This document shows, piece by piece, positions 1-7,311 of a stretch of DNA of 64,000 nucleotides. The DNA lies in NCBI RefSeq assembly GCF_029382255.1, contig NZ_JARLLG010000001.1:1054001-1118000 (forward strand), given 5' to 3'. Each line of letters starts with the position of its first letter. Position 1 is the first letter of the stretch. Source of the stretch: Isoptericola croceus (GTDB lineage: Bacteria > Actinomycetota > Actinomycetes > Actinomycetales > Cellulomonadaceae). A program made the position numbers and the translations under genes. Below the pieces are notes generated by a model, which was not told where the DNA came from, did not search any database, and saw only the letters and a list, made by a program, of their open reading frames with translations.

Positions 1-476
1 GGCGGTACACCGAGCGGGTCGCCGATCTGGAGGAGGCGGGGTGCGACCCGGCCCTCGCCCGGCGCGGCGCGGGTCTCCTGGGCACGCTGCCCCTGATGGA
101 CGTCGCCGAGCTGTCGTCCACCCGCGGCTGGGATCTCGACGAGGTGGCACGGACCTACTTCACGCTGTCGGGCCGCCTCGGGGTCGGCGACATGCTCACC
201 AGCGTGTCCGGGCTGCCGCAGGACGACCGTTGGGACTCGATGGCTCGCGCCGCCCTGCGTGACGACGTGTACGCGGTGATGGTTGCGCTGACGGCGTCGG
301 TGCTCGACCGCACAGGGTCCGGTGACGCCCCGGAGCGGATCGAGTCGTGGCTCGAGGCGGGTGGCGCGACGGCCCGGCGTGCGATGGAGGCGCTGGACAT
401 GGCGCACGCTGTGGAGCGGCCGGGCATCGCCACGCTCTCCGTCGCGCTGCGCCAGCTGCGCTCGCTCGCCCGCTGA
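1..476 (+). CDS. NAD-glutamate dehydrogenase, C-terminal fragment
   Basis: The frame is open from the window edge (first full codon at base 3) to TGA at 474-476, giving about 157 residues of a protein that starts upstream. The helical C-terminal pattern 'YFTLSGRLGVGDML', then 'LPQDDRWDSMARAAL' and 'RDDVYAV', is characteristic of the roughly 1,600-residue NAD-dependent glutamate dehydrogenases (GDH2/L_180 family), which deaminate glutamate to 2-oxoglutarate. The catalytic core lies outside the window, so the assignment rests on this tail alone. The gene converges on the thiolase gene, with a strong inverted repeat between them. Confidence 0.75.
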   Translation, partial: RYTERVADLEEAGCDPALARRGAGLLGTLPLMDVAELSSTRGWDLDEVARTYFTLSGRLGVGDMLTSVSGLPQDDRWDSMARAALRDDVYAVMVALTASVLDRTGSGDAPERIESWLEAGGATARRAMEALDMAHAVERPGIATLSVALRQLRSLAR

Positions 477-479
477 ATC

Positions 480-552
480 GTTGTGGGCGCGATTTCTGGC
501 CCGAAATGTCGTTGATCTCCAGGTATGGTGGCCCAGATTTCGCGCCCACAAC
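480..552. terminator. Long inverted repeat between convergent genes
   Basis: GTTGTGGGCGCGA (480-492) is perfectly complementary to TCGCGCCCACAAC (540-552). Pairing continues inward with a few mismatches, leaving a loop of roughly 26-35 nt. It begins 3 nt after the glutamate dehydrogenase stop and ends 8 nt before the thiolase stop. A bidirectional terminator is the simplest reading. There is no obvious U tract. Confidence 0.6.
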
Positions 553-560
553 GCTTGCGG

Positions 561-1781
561 TCAGGCCTCGAGGAGCAGTGCCTCGCCTTGTCCGCCGCCG
601 CCGCAGAGCGCGACGGCGGCACGTGCGCCGTCCTGCCCGTCGGCCCGGCGCCGCGCCAGCTCGTGCGCGGCATGCACCGCGAGGCGGGCTCCGGAGGCAC
701 CGATCGGGTGACCCAGCGAGATGCCGCCACCGTGCGGGTTGACGATCTCGGGGTCGAGACCCAGAGCCCGTGTCGACACCGCGGAGACGACGGCGAAGGC
801 CTCGTTGATCTCCACGTGGTCCAGGTCGTCCGCCGCCCACCCCGCACGGGCCAGCGCCACCGAGATCGCGTGCGCGGGCTGGGAGTGCAGCGAGGTGTCC
901 GGGCCGGCGACCTGCCCGGCCGATCGCACGGTGGCCAGCGCGGTCACCCCCGCGGCCTCGGCCCGTGCCCGCGTGGTGAGGACGAGCGCCGCCGCGCCGT
1001 CGGAGATCTGCGAGGAGTTGCCGGCCGTGAGGGTCCCGTCGGAGGAGAACGCCGGCCGCAGGCGAGCGAGCCCGTCGGCGGTGGTGTCCGGCCGCACCCC
1101 CTCGTCGGAGGAGACGACCACGGGCTCGCCCCGCCGCTGCGGTACCTCCACGGGCGCCAGCTCGGCGGCGAAGACGCCGTCCTTCGTGGCGCGGGCCGCC
1201 CGCTGGTGGGACGCCGCGGCGAGCGCGTCCTGCTCGTCGCGGGAGACGAACACGTCCCCGGAGTTGTGCTGCTCGGTGCTCAGCCCCATGGCCTGCCCGT
1301 CGAACGCGTCGGACAGCCCGTCGCGCGCCACGGCGTCCAGCAGGGTGGCGTCGCCGTAGCGGAACCCGGCGCGCGCCCCGGGCAGCAGGTGCGGGGCGTT
1401 GGTCATCGACTCCTGCCCGCCGACGAGCACCACGGAGGCCTCGCCGGTACGCAGCAGACGCGCCCCGTCGACGACGGCGGTCAGCCCGGACAGGCAGACC
1501 TTGTTCACCGTCACGGCGGGCACGTTCATCGGCACGCCGGCGGCGACGGCGGCCTGCCGGGCCGGGTTCTGCCCGGCCCCGGCCTGCAGGACCTGGCCGA
1601 AGATCACGGCGTCGACGTCGCCGGCGAGGTCGCCGGCCGAGGCCAGCGCCGACCGGGCGGCCACCGCGCCGAGCTCGACGGCGGACAGGGTGGCGAGCGA
1701 CCCCGCCAGCCGTCCCTGCGGGGTGCGGGCGGCGGAGACGACCACGACGTCGTCGGGCCTCGGTGCGATGGTGCTGGTCAT
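561..1781 (-). CDS. Acetyl-CoA acetyltransferase (thiolase)
   Basis: A 406-residue thiolase of full family length. Visible catalytic elements are the nucleophilic cysteine in 'VNKVCLSG' (Cys96), the histidine in '[16 protein letters not shown]' (His358) and the C-terminal cysteine in 'LCGGGGQG' (Cys393). Thiolases interconvert two acetyl-CoA with acetoacetyl-CoA, or cleave longer 3-ketoacyl-CoAs; the sequence does not settle chain-length preference. Its ATG overlaps the CoA-transferase stop by 4 nt, so the two genes are translationally coupled. Pairing with an acetoacetate-type CoA-transferase suggests ketone-body or short-chain acid use: activate the oxoacid, then thiolyse it. Confidence 0.9.
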   Translation of the reverse strand: MTSTIAPRPDDVVVVSAARTPQGRLAGSLATLSAVELGAVAARSALASAGDLAGDVDAVIFGQVLQAGAGQNPARQAAVAAGVPMNVPAVTVNKVCLSGLTAVVDGARLLRTGEASVVLVGGQESMTNAPHLLPGARAGFRYGDATLLDAVARDGLSDAFDGQAMGLSTEQHNSGDVFVSRDEQDALAAASHQRAARATKDGVFAAELAPVEVPQRRGEPVVVSSDEGVRPDTTADGLARLRPAFSSDGTLTAGNSSQISDGAAALVLTTRARAEAAGVTALATVRSAGQVAGPDTSLHSQPAHAISVALARAGWAADDLDHVEINEAFAVVSAVSTRALGLDPEIVNPHGGGISLGHPIGASGARLAVHAAHELARRRADGQDGARAAVALCGGGGQGEALLLEA

Positions 1782-3301
1782 GACTGAGCCTTTCTCGGTG
1801 GATCGAGGTCGGGGTCGATGCGCAGGGGTGCGCCGGTGGCGGCCACGACCTCGTCGGCCGTCACCCCGGGCGCGAGCTCGCGGAGCACGAGACCGTCATC
1901 GGTCACGTCGATCACCGCCAGGTCGGTGATGATGCGGTCGACGACGCCGCGGCCGGTGAGCGGCAGGGTGCACTCGCCCAGGATCTTCGGTGAGCCGTCG
2001 CGGGCGGTGTGGTCCATCAGGACGATCAGGCGCCGCGCCCCGTTCACGAGGTCCATCGCGCCGCCGGGCCCCTTGACCATCTTGCCGGGGATCATCCAGT
2101 TGGCGAGGTCGCCGGTGGCCGAGACCTGCATGGCGCCGAGGATCGCGGCGTCGATCTTGCCGCCGCGGATCATCCCGAAGCTGGTGGCGGCGTCGAACAC
2201 CGAGGCGCCCGGCAGCAGCGTCACGGTCTCCTTGCCCGCGTTGATGAGGTCCGGGTCGACCTCGTCCTCGGTGGGGTAAGGCCCCACGCCGAGCAGCCCG
2301 TTCTCGGACTGCAGCACGAGGTGACGCTCGGCCGGGACGTGGTTCGGCACCAGCGTCGGCATACCGATGCCGAGGTTCACGTACGAGCCGTCGGTCAGCT
2401 CGGCGGCGGCCCGGGCGGCCATCTGGTCCCGGGTCAGTCCGCGCCGCGGCGTGCCGGCCTCCGGGGCCTGCGCAGTGGTCGCAGGGCCCGTGCCCTGGAC
2501 CGACGGCGCTCCGGCGGGGCGGGTGGTGCGCTTCTCGATCCGCTTCTCGACGTCCCTGCCGACCGGGACGACGCGGTGCACGTAGACGCCCGGCAGATGG
2601 ATCTCGTCCGGGTCGAGCTCACCGGGCTCGACGAGCTCCTCGACCTGCGCGACGCACACGCGCCCGGCCATGGCGGCCTGCGGCGCGAAGTTGCGGGCCG
2701 AGCGGTGGAACACCAGGTTGCCGTGCCGGTCACCCCGGGCAGCGTGCACCAGGGCGAAGTCGGTGCTGATCGCCTCCTCGAGCACGTACTCGGTCTCGAC
2801 ACCGTCCGGGTCGATGAACGTGCTGCGGTGCTTGGCCGGCGAGGCGACCGCGACGTCGCCGTCGGCCGTGTACCGCTGCGGCAGACCGCCGTCGGCCACC
2901 TGGGTGCCGACCCCGGCGCGCGTGTAGAAGGCGGCGATCCCCGAGCCTCCTGCCCGCAGCTTCTCGGCGAGCGTCCCCTGCGGCGTCAGCTCGAGCTGGA
3001 GCTCGCCGGACAGGTAGCGGCGCGCGAACTCCTTGTTCTCGCCGACGTAGGACGCGGTGATGCGGCGGATGCGGTCCGCGCCGAGCAGGATGCCCAGGCC
3101 CCAGTCGTCGACGCCGCAGTTGTTGCTCACGACCCACAGGTCTCGGGTGCCCTGGTCGAGGAGCGCCTCGATCAACGCGATCGGGTTGCCGCAGAGCCCG
3201 AAGCCTCCGACGGCGAGGCTGGCTCCGTCGGGCACGTCGGCCACGGCGTCGGCCGCGGACGCGACGACCTTGTCCGGTCCCGTGGGTGGGGCGGGGCGCA
3301 T
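1778..3301 (-). CDS. Fused 3-oxoacid CoA-transferase (alpha+beta subunits)
   Basis: A 507-residue single-chain CoA-transferase. The N-terminal half is the ScoA/AtoD-like subunit, with glycine-rich '[10 protein letters not shown]' at 31-40. A proline/alanine-rich linker follows, then the ScoB/AtoA-like half with '[12 protein letters not shown]', whose glutamate (about residue 333) forms the glutamyl-CoA intermediate. Many bacteria encode the halves separately, whereas the fused form resembles SCOT. The start chosen is the ATG at 3301, preceded by GGAGGTCACC, a near-ideal ribosome site; an upstream in-frame extension through the promoter region is rejected. The likely reaction is transfer of CoA from succinyl- or acetyl-CoA to acetoacetate or a related acid. 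It is first gene of a two-gene operon divergent from a LysR regulator. Confidence 0.9.
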   Translation of the reverse strand: MRPAPPTGPDKVVASAADAVADVPDGASLAVGGFGLCGNPIALIEALLDQGTRDLWVVSNNCGVDDWGLGILLGADRIRRITASYVGENKEFARRYLSGELQLELTPQGTLAEKLRAGGSGIAAFYTRAGVGTQVADGGLPQRYTADGDVAVASPAKHRSTFIDPDGVETEYVLEEAISTDFALVHAARGDRHGNLVFHRSARNFAPQAAMAGRVCVAQVEELVEPGELDPDEIHLPGVYVHRVVPVGRDVEKRIEKRTTRPAGAPSVQGTGPATTAQAPEAGTPRRGLTRDQMAARAAAELTDGSYVNLGIGMPTLVPNHVPAERHLVLQSENGLLGVGPYPTEDEVDPDLINAGKETVTLLPGASVFDAATSFGMIRGGKIDAAILGAMQVSATGDLANWMIPGKMVKGPGGAMDLVNGARRLIVLMDHTARDGSPKILGECTLPLTGRGVVDRIITDLAVIDVTDDGLVLRELAPGVTADEVVAATGAPLRIDPDLDPPRKAQS

Positions 3302-3360
3302 GGTGACCTCCGGTGTCGTCGTCGACCGTGGTGATGTGCAGCCGGCTGCCGCTGCTGGTC

Positions 3361-3384
3361 CTCTGATCGTCACTCTGATAGTCA
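3361..3384. repeat. Tandem 12-bp direct repeat in divergent promoter region
   Basis: CTCTGATNGTCA occurs twice head to tail (3361-3372 and 3373-3384), differing at one base. It lies in the CoA-transferase/LysR intergenic region, so it may be a regulator contact site. It could also be chance. Confidence 0.45.
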
Positions 3385-3427
3385 CAGCAACCCGATGTGC
3401 ACGCAACGCTCGCCGAGGCACATCGGG

Positions 3428-3443
3428 TGTGCGCGGATGCACA
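3428..3443. promoter_or_regulatory. Candidate LysR-type operator
   Basis: TGTGC (3428-3432) and GCACA (3439-3443) form a perfect 5-bp dyad with a 6-bp spacer. A related TGTGCAC lies at 3396-3402. LysR proteins usually bind an interrupted dyad between the regulator and its divergent target operon, which matches this position. The candidate -10 TACCGT at 3451-3456 lies 6 nt before the regulator's ATG, so the dyad would also cover the regulator's own promoter. Confidence 0.45.
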
Positions 3444-3462
3444 CGTCGGCTACCGTGCAACG

Positions 3463-4368
3463 ATGCCGACGCCGTCCGCCGACCACCTGCTCGTCCTGCT
3501 CGCCGTGGCCCGCACGGGGCGCTACACCGCGGCGGCCGTCGAGCTCGGCGTCACGCACACCACGGTGGCGCGCACCGTCGCCACCCTGGAACGCAGCCTC
3601 GGTGACCGGGTCCTGGTCCGCGGCGCCGACGGCTGGGAGCTCACGGCCCTGGGGGAGCGGGCGACCCGCGCCGCCGAGGCCGTCTCCGACGCCGTCGCCC
3701 GCCTCGCCGCCGCCGACGGCGTGGGCGACCCCGTGACGGGCGTGGTCCGCATGACGGCCACCGATGCGTTCAGCGCCTACGTCGTACCGCCCGCCGTCGT
3801 CGCGCTGCGCCGTGAGCACCCCGACCTCGCCGTCGAGGTCGTGACCGTCACGCGCCGGCCGGCGCAGCACCGGTCGGGCGTGGACGTCGAGGTGGTGGTC
3901 GGAGACGCCCCCGCCCCCCGCGCCCAGGTGGTCCCGCTCGGCGAGTTCGAGCTCGGCATGTACGCCGCGCGCGGCTATCTCGCCGAGCACGGGACGCCGC
4001 GCACCGTCGCGGAGCTCGCCGACCACGGGCTCGTGCACTTCATCGACTCGATGCTGCAGGTGGACGACCTGGACACCCCGCGCCGCCTCGTGCCCGGCAT
4101 CCGCGACGCGATGACGTCCACCAACGTGTTCGTGCACGTCGAGGCCACGCGGGCCGGAGCCGGCGTCGGGTTCGTGCCCTGCCTGGCGGCCGACCGGCAC
4201 CCCGACCTCGTCCGGCTCCTGCCGGACCAGGTCCGGGACCGGTTGCCGTACCGGGCGCTCGTGCACCCCGAGTCCTGGCGCCGGCCTGCCGTCGCGGCCG
4301 TGGTGGCGGCGCTGCGACGGCAGGTCGGGCGGCAGCGTGACGAGCTGTTGGGCACGAGGGGCGGATGA
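3463..4368 (+). CDS. LysR-family transcriptional regulator
   Basis: A 301-residue protein with a LysR layout. An N-terminal winged helix-turn-helix (about residues 5-65, '[33 protein letters not shown]') has unusually many threonines in the recognition helix. A long linker helix and a periplasmic-binding-like effector domain follow. The ATG at 3463 is chosen because the wHTH begins right after it and a TACCGT -10-like box lies 6 nt upstream, implying a leaderless or nearly leaderless mRNA. Divergence from the CoA-transferase/thiolase operon makes that operon the likely target, with an acyl-CoA or oxoacid as possible co-inducer (inference). Confidence 0.85.
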   Translation: MPTPSADHLLVLLAVARTGRYTAAAVELGVTHTTVARTVATLERSLGDRVLVRGADGWELTALGERATRAAEAVSDAVARLAAADGVGDPVTGVVRMTATDAFSAYVVPPAVVALRREHPDLAVEVVTVTRRPAQHRSGVDVEVVVGDAPAPRAQVVPLGEFELGMYAARGYLAEHGTPRTVAELADHGLVHFIDSMLQVDDLDTPRRLVPGIRDAMTSTNVFVHVEATRAGAGVGFVPCLAADRHPDLVRLLPDQVRDRLPYRALVHPESWRRPAVAAVVAALRRQVGRQRDELLGTRGG

Positions 4369-4390
4369 CCGCGCTCGCCGGCTCCGCAGG

Positions 4391-4732
4391 TCAGGGGCGC
4401 GGTTGCGGTGTCTCCGCGTCCTCGGCGAGCTGGTCGGGTGAGGTCCCGGCGACCAGCGGCGACCCCGTCAGGTAGCCGGCCCGCGCGAGGGCCATACCTC
4501 CGATGGCCGACGTCGCGAGCTGCAGGACGATCGCGACGATCGCCTTGACCGTGTTCTCCGGGCCCGGCAGGAGCAGCAGGACACCGACGAGGACCTGCAT
4601 GAGCCCGAATCCTGCCGCGGTGGAGATCGCGGAGATGCGGGTGTAGACGTCGGGCAGCTTGAGCACGCCCAAGCCGGCCGTGGCGAACACCACGGAGCCG
4701 AGCAGGACGAGGGCGTAGCCGACGATGTCCAT
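4391..4732 (-). CDS. mnhG: Na+/H+ antiporter subunit G
   Basis: A 113-residue membrane protein with three hydrophobic helices and the subunit G signature 'LGVLKLPDVYTRISAIS'. It is the last gene of an mnhABCDEFG-order operon. The ATG at 4732 is preferred over a GTG at 4741: it has GAGGTGA at optimal distance, while the same ribosome site would abut the GTG. MnhG is a small accessory subunit of the multisubunit Mrp antiporter, which exports Na+ in exchange for protons. The tail after the last helix is acidic and proline-rich. Confidence 0.9.
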   Translation of the reverse strand: MDIVGYALVLLGSVVFATAGLGVLKLPDVYTRISAISTAAGFGLMQVLVGVLLLLPGPENTVKAIVAIVLQLATSAIGGMALARAGYLTGSPLVAGTSPDQLAEDAETPQPRP

Positions 4733-4737
4733 CCCTG

Positions 4738-4995
4738 TCACCTCTTTCCTCGGGTCAGGGCGCGGGCCAGGGACACGGCGGCCAGGAAGCCGGTGAGGGA
4801 AGCGACCAGCACCAGGTCGAACGTCCCGGTCGCTCCCGTACCGGCTCCCACCAGGCCGATCAGCGCGATCACGGCGAAGAACAGCAGGTCAGCGGCGACC
4901 GCGCGGTTCGCGTCGTCCGGTCCGACCAGGATCCGCCACACGGCGGCCAGCAGGGAGGCGACGATCAGCGTGGCGGCGGTCCACAGGACGATCAT
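4738..4995 (-). CDS. mnhF: Na+/H+ antiporter subunit F
   Basis: An 85-residue protein with three transmembrane helices and the subunit F pattern 'WRILVGPDDANRAVAADLL', including the conserved GP-x-x-x-NR turn. The usual length is 80-95 residues. Its start overlaps the end of mnhE by 4 nt. The 3' end lies just before mnhG and carries its ribosome site. It is a structural subunit of the Mrp complex in the cytoplasmic membrane. Confidence 0.9.
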   Translation of the reverse strand: MIVLWTAATLIVASLLAAVWRILVGPDDANRAVAADLLFFAVIALIGLVGAGTGATGTFDLVLVASLTGFLAAVSLARALTRGKR

Positions 4996-5348
4996 GCGGT
5001 GCCCTTCCGTCGGGTGGCGGAGAACAGCTTGTCCTCGATGCGGCGCACGGAGGCCGCGAGCCCCTCCGGGCTGCCGTCGTACATGCCGTGCACGTAGAGC
5101 GTCCGGGTCCCGGACTCCTCCGTGCGGGTGCCGAGCGTCAGCGTGCCCGGCGTCAGCGTGATCGCGATGGCGAGCAGGGTCAGCTCGGCGTCCGACCGGC
5201 AGCGCGACGCGTACTGACCGATCAACGGCCGCGAGGCCTGACCGGGCGTGAGGGTGTCCCAGATGACGGTGAAGTTCGACCGGACCACCAGCGCGAGGAA
5301 CCACACGGCGAACCAGGCCCACCGCAGAGGCCACGTGAACCAGCTCAT
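4992..5348 (-). CDS. mnhE: Na+/H+ antiporter subunit E
   Basis: A 118-residue subunit E, shorter than the common 155-165 residues. It has a hydrophobic N-terminus ('WAWFAVWFLALVVRSNF'), the conserved 'LTLLAIAITLTPGTLTL' segment, and the hydrophilic 'LYVHGMYDGSPEG' region with the usual histidine. The missing length corresponds to the N-terminal helices of longer homologues, a shortening that appears natural rather than a break, because both operon junctions (4-nt overlaps) are intact. Confidence 0.85.
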   Translation of the reverse strand: MSWFTWPLRWAWFAVWFLALVVRSNFTVIWDTLTPGQASRPLIGQYASRCRSDAELTLLAIAITLTPGTLTLGTRTEESGTRTLYVHGMYDGSPEGLAASVRRIEDKLFSATRRKGTA

Positions 5349-6895
5349 CCGCCCATCACCGCCTGCACGTAGTTGGAGGTGTCGACCAGGTTGCCTGCGG
5401 CGACCTCGCTCAGCGCCATGAGCCCCTGGGCTCCGATGCCGAGCGCCACGGTCAGGGCGGCGAGGAACACCGCCGGAGCGGCCAGCCCGAAGCTGATCTT
5501 GCGGCGTGGCTGGACGGCGAGGATTGTCGCCGCGTCCCGCAGCGCGATCTCGTCGAACTCACCGGTGACGTCCCCCGGCCGCTCAGGGGTACGCCCCGGG
5601 CGCCCCCAGAACGTTCCGGACCAGATCTTGAGCATGGACATCAGGGTCACGATGCTGACCGCGAGGGCAACCACCGCGGCGGCCACCTGACCGCCGTCGA
5701 ACGCCGCCCGGAGCAGGGACAGCTTGGCGACGAAGCCGGAGAACGGCGGGAGGCCGGCCAGCGACATCGCCGCGACGAAGAACGCCGCGGCGATCACCGG
5801 TTCGGCGCGGGCGATCCCGTGCACGGTGCCCAACGGCCCTGCCCCGTACCGCACCTCGATCGCGCCGGTGGACAGGAACAACGAGGCCTTCACGATCATG
5901 TGGTGCAGCAGGTAGAAGATGCCTGCCGTCAGCCCGATCGGCCCGAAGAGGGCGACACCGAGCAGGATGTACCCGATCTGGCTGACCATGTGGAACGCGA
6001 GGATCGAGCGTGTGCTTCCCTCGCCGACCGCTCCCAGCACCCCGACGGCCATGGTGAGGGAGAACATCACCACACCGACCCACAGGTACTCGCTCATCCC
6101 CTCGAACACGACGGCGTAGATCCGGTAGATCGCGTAGATCGCCACCTTCGTGTGCAGGCCCGAGAAGAGGGCCGTCACCGCCGGGGACGCAGCCGGGTAG
6201 GTGCGGGCCAACCAGCCGTGCACGGGGACGACCGCTGCCTTCATCGACAGGGCGAACAGGCAGACCGCCACGGCGATCGCCACGGCCGTCGACTCACGGG
6301 CCGCCCCGGCGAGGTCGGCGAGGTTCACGCTGCCCGCCACGCCGTAGGTCACGCCGACACCGGCGAGGAAGACCGTGGAGATGAGCAGGTTCGCGGTGAC
6401 GTAGAGCCGGGACCCGCTGACCCGCTTCAAGGGTGCGCTACCGGGCGCCGAGAGGACCAGGAGGCCGTAGGACGGCAGCAGCATGACCTCGATGAACACG
6501 AAGAGGTTGAACAGGTCGGCGGTGAGCAGCGCACCGTTCACCCCGGCGGCCAGGACGAGCACCAGAGGAGCGAAGAACCGCAGGTGCGCGTGGGAGGAGG
6601 CGACGGCGAAGGCCACGCAGGTGACGCTCAGGATCCCGGTCAGGGTGATCATGAGGGCGGTGAACTGGTCACCGACGAACGGGATGGAGATGCCTGCCGG
6701 CCACAGCCCCACGGCGTGTCCGAGCGCCGAGCCGTCGACGGTGGACACGATGAGCCAGATGCCGCCGCCGATGGAGGCGAGCAGCGTGGCGACCAGCGTG
6801 GCGACCGACCCGATCCGGTTGAACGGCATCAGCACGAGGACGGCGGCGACGACGAGGGGCACCGCCACGAACAGTGTGAGCAGGTCTGCGGGCAT
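5345..6895 (-). CDS. mnhD: Na+/H+ antiporter subunit D
   Basis: A 516-residue, roughly 14-helix protein homologous to the proton-pumping subunits ND2/ND4/ND5 of complex I. Typical segments include 'LFNLFVFIEVMLLPSYGLLVL', with the conserved glutamate in helix 5, and 'PVHGWLARTYPAASPAV', with the conserved lysine/histidine region. It forms one of the proton or ion channels of the Mrp complex. The start codon overlaps the mnhC stop by 1 nt (TGATG). Confidence 0.93.
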   Translation of the reverse strand: MPADLLTLFVAVPLVVAAVLVLMPFNRIGSVATLVATLLASIGGGIWLIVSTVDGSALGHAVGLWPAGISIPFVGDQFTALMITLTGILSVTCVAFAVASSHAHLRFFAPLVLVLAAGVNGALLTADLFNLFVFIEVMLLPSYGLLVLSAPGSAPLKRVSGSRLYVTANLLISTVFLAGVGVTYGVAGSVNLADLAGAARESTAVAIAVAVCLFALSMKAAVVPVHGWLARTYPAASPAVTALFSGLHTKVAIYAIYRIYAVVFEGMSEYLWVGVVMFSLTMAVGVLGAVGEGSTRSILAFHMVSQIGYILLGVALFGPIGLTAGIFYLLHHMIVKASLFLSTGAIEVRYGAGPLGTVHGIARAEPVIAAAFFVAAMSLAGLPPFSGFVAKLSLLRAAFDGGQVAAAVVALAVSIVTLMSMLKIWSGTFWGRPGRTPERPGDVTGEFDEIALRDAATILAVQPRRKISFGLAAPAVFLAALTVALGIGAQGLMALSEVAAGNLVDTSNYVQAVMGG

Positions 6896-7311
6896 CAGGC
6901 CTCCCCCCTCGGTGCGGGCTCCGGCGCCAGACCGTGCGCGCGGGCGATCTCGTCGATGTCCAGCGGGTCCTCGATCGCGCCGTGGTCGGCTCGTGCGGTG
7001 TCGGAACGGTCGGCGGTGTCGTCGTCCTTGCGGCCCACGATGGCGAGCGTGAGCATGTAGATCGTGATCGCCAGGGCGATGACGATCGCCGTGAGGACGA
7101 AGGCCTGGGGCAGCGGGTCGGCGGTGATCAACGGGTCGGGGTCGTCACCGAGCGGCTGGTTGCGTCGGTCGGCACCTCCGGCCGCGAAGATCAGCACGTT
7201 GACGGCGTGGCTCAGCAGGATGAATCCGAACACGATCCGCAGCATCTCGCGCTGGAGCACCAGGTAGACGCCTCCGGCGACCAGGACGCCGACGATGAGG
7301 GCGAGCGTCAT
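6895..7311 (-). CDS. mnhC: Na+/H+ antiporter subunit C
   Basis: A 138-residue, three-helix protein homologous to NuoK, with 'LQREMLRIVFGFILLSHAVN' and 'DPLPQAFVLTAIVIALAITIY', both typical of MnhC. The C-terminus extends about 30 residues past the last helix as an acidic tail. It overlaps mnhA by 4 nt and mnhD by 1 nt, so the operon is tightly coupled. Confidence 0.92.
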   Translation of the reverse strand: MTLALIVGVLVAGGVYLVLQREMLRIVFGFILLSHAVNVLIFAAGGADRRNQPLGDDPDPLITADPLPQAFVLTAIVIALAITIYMLTLAIVGRKDDDTADRSDTARADHGAIEDPLDIDEIARAHGLAPEPAPRGEA

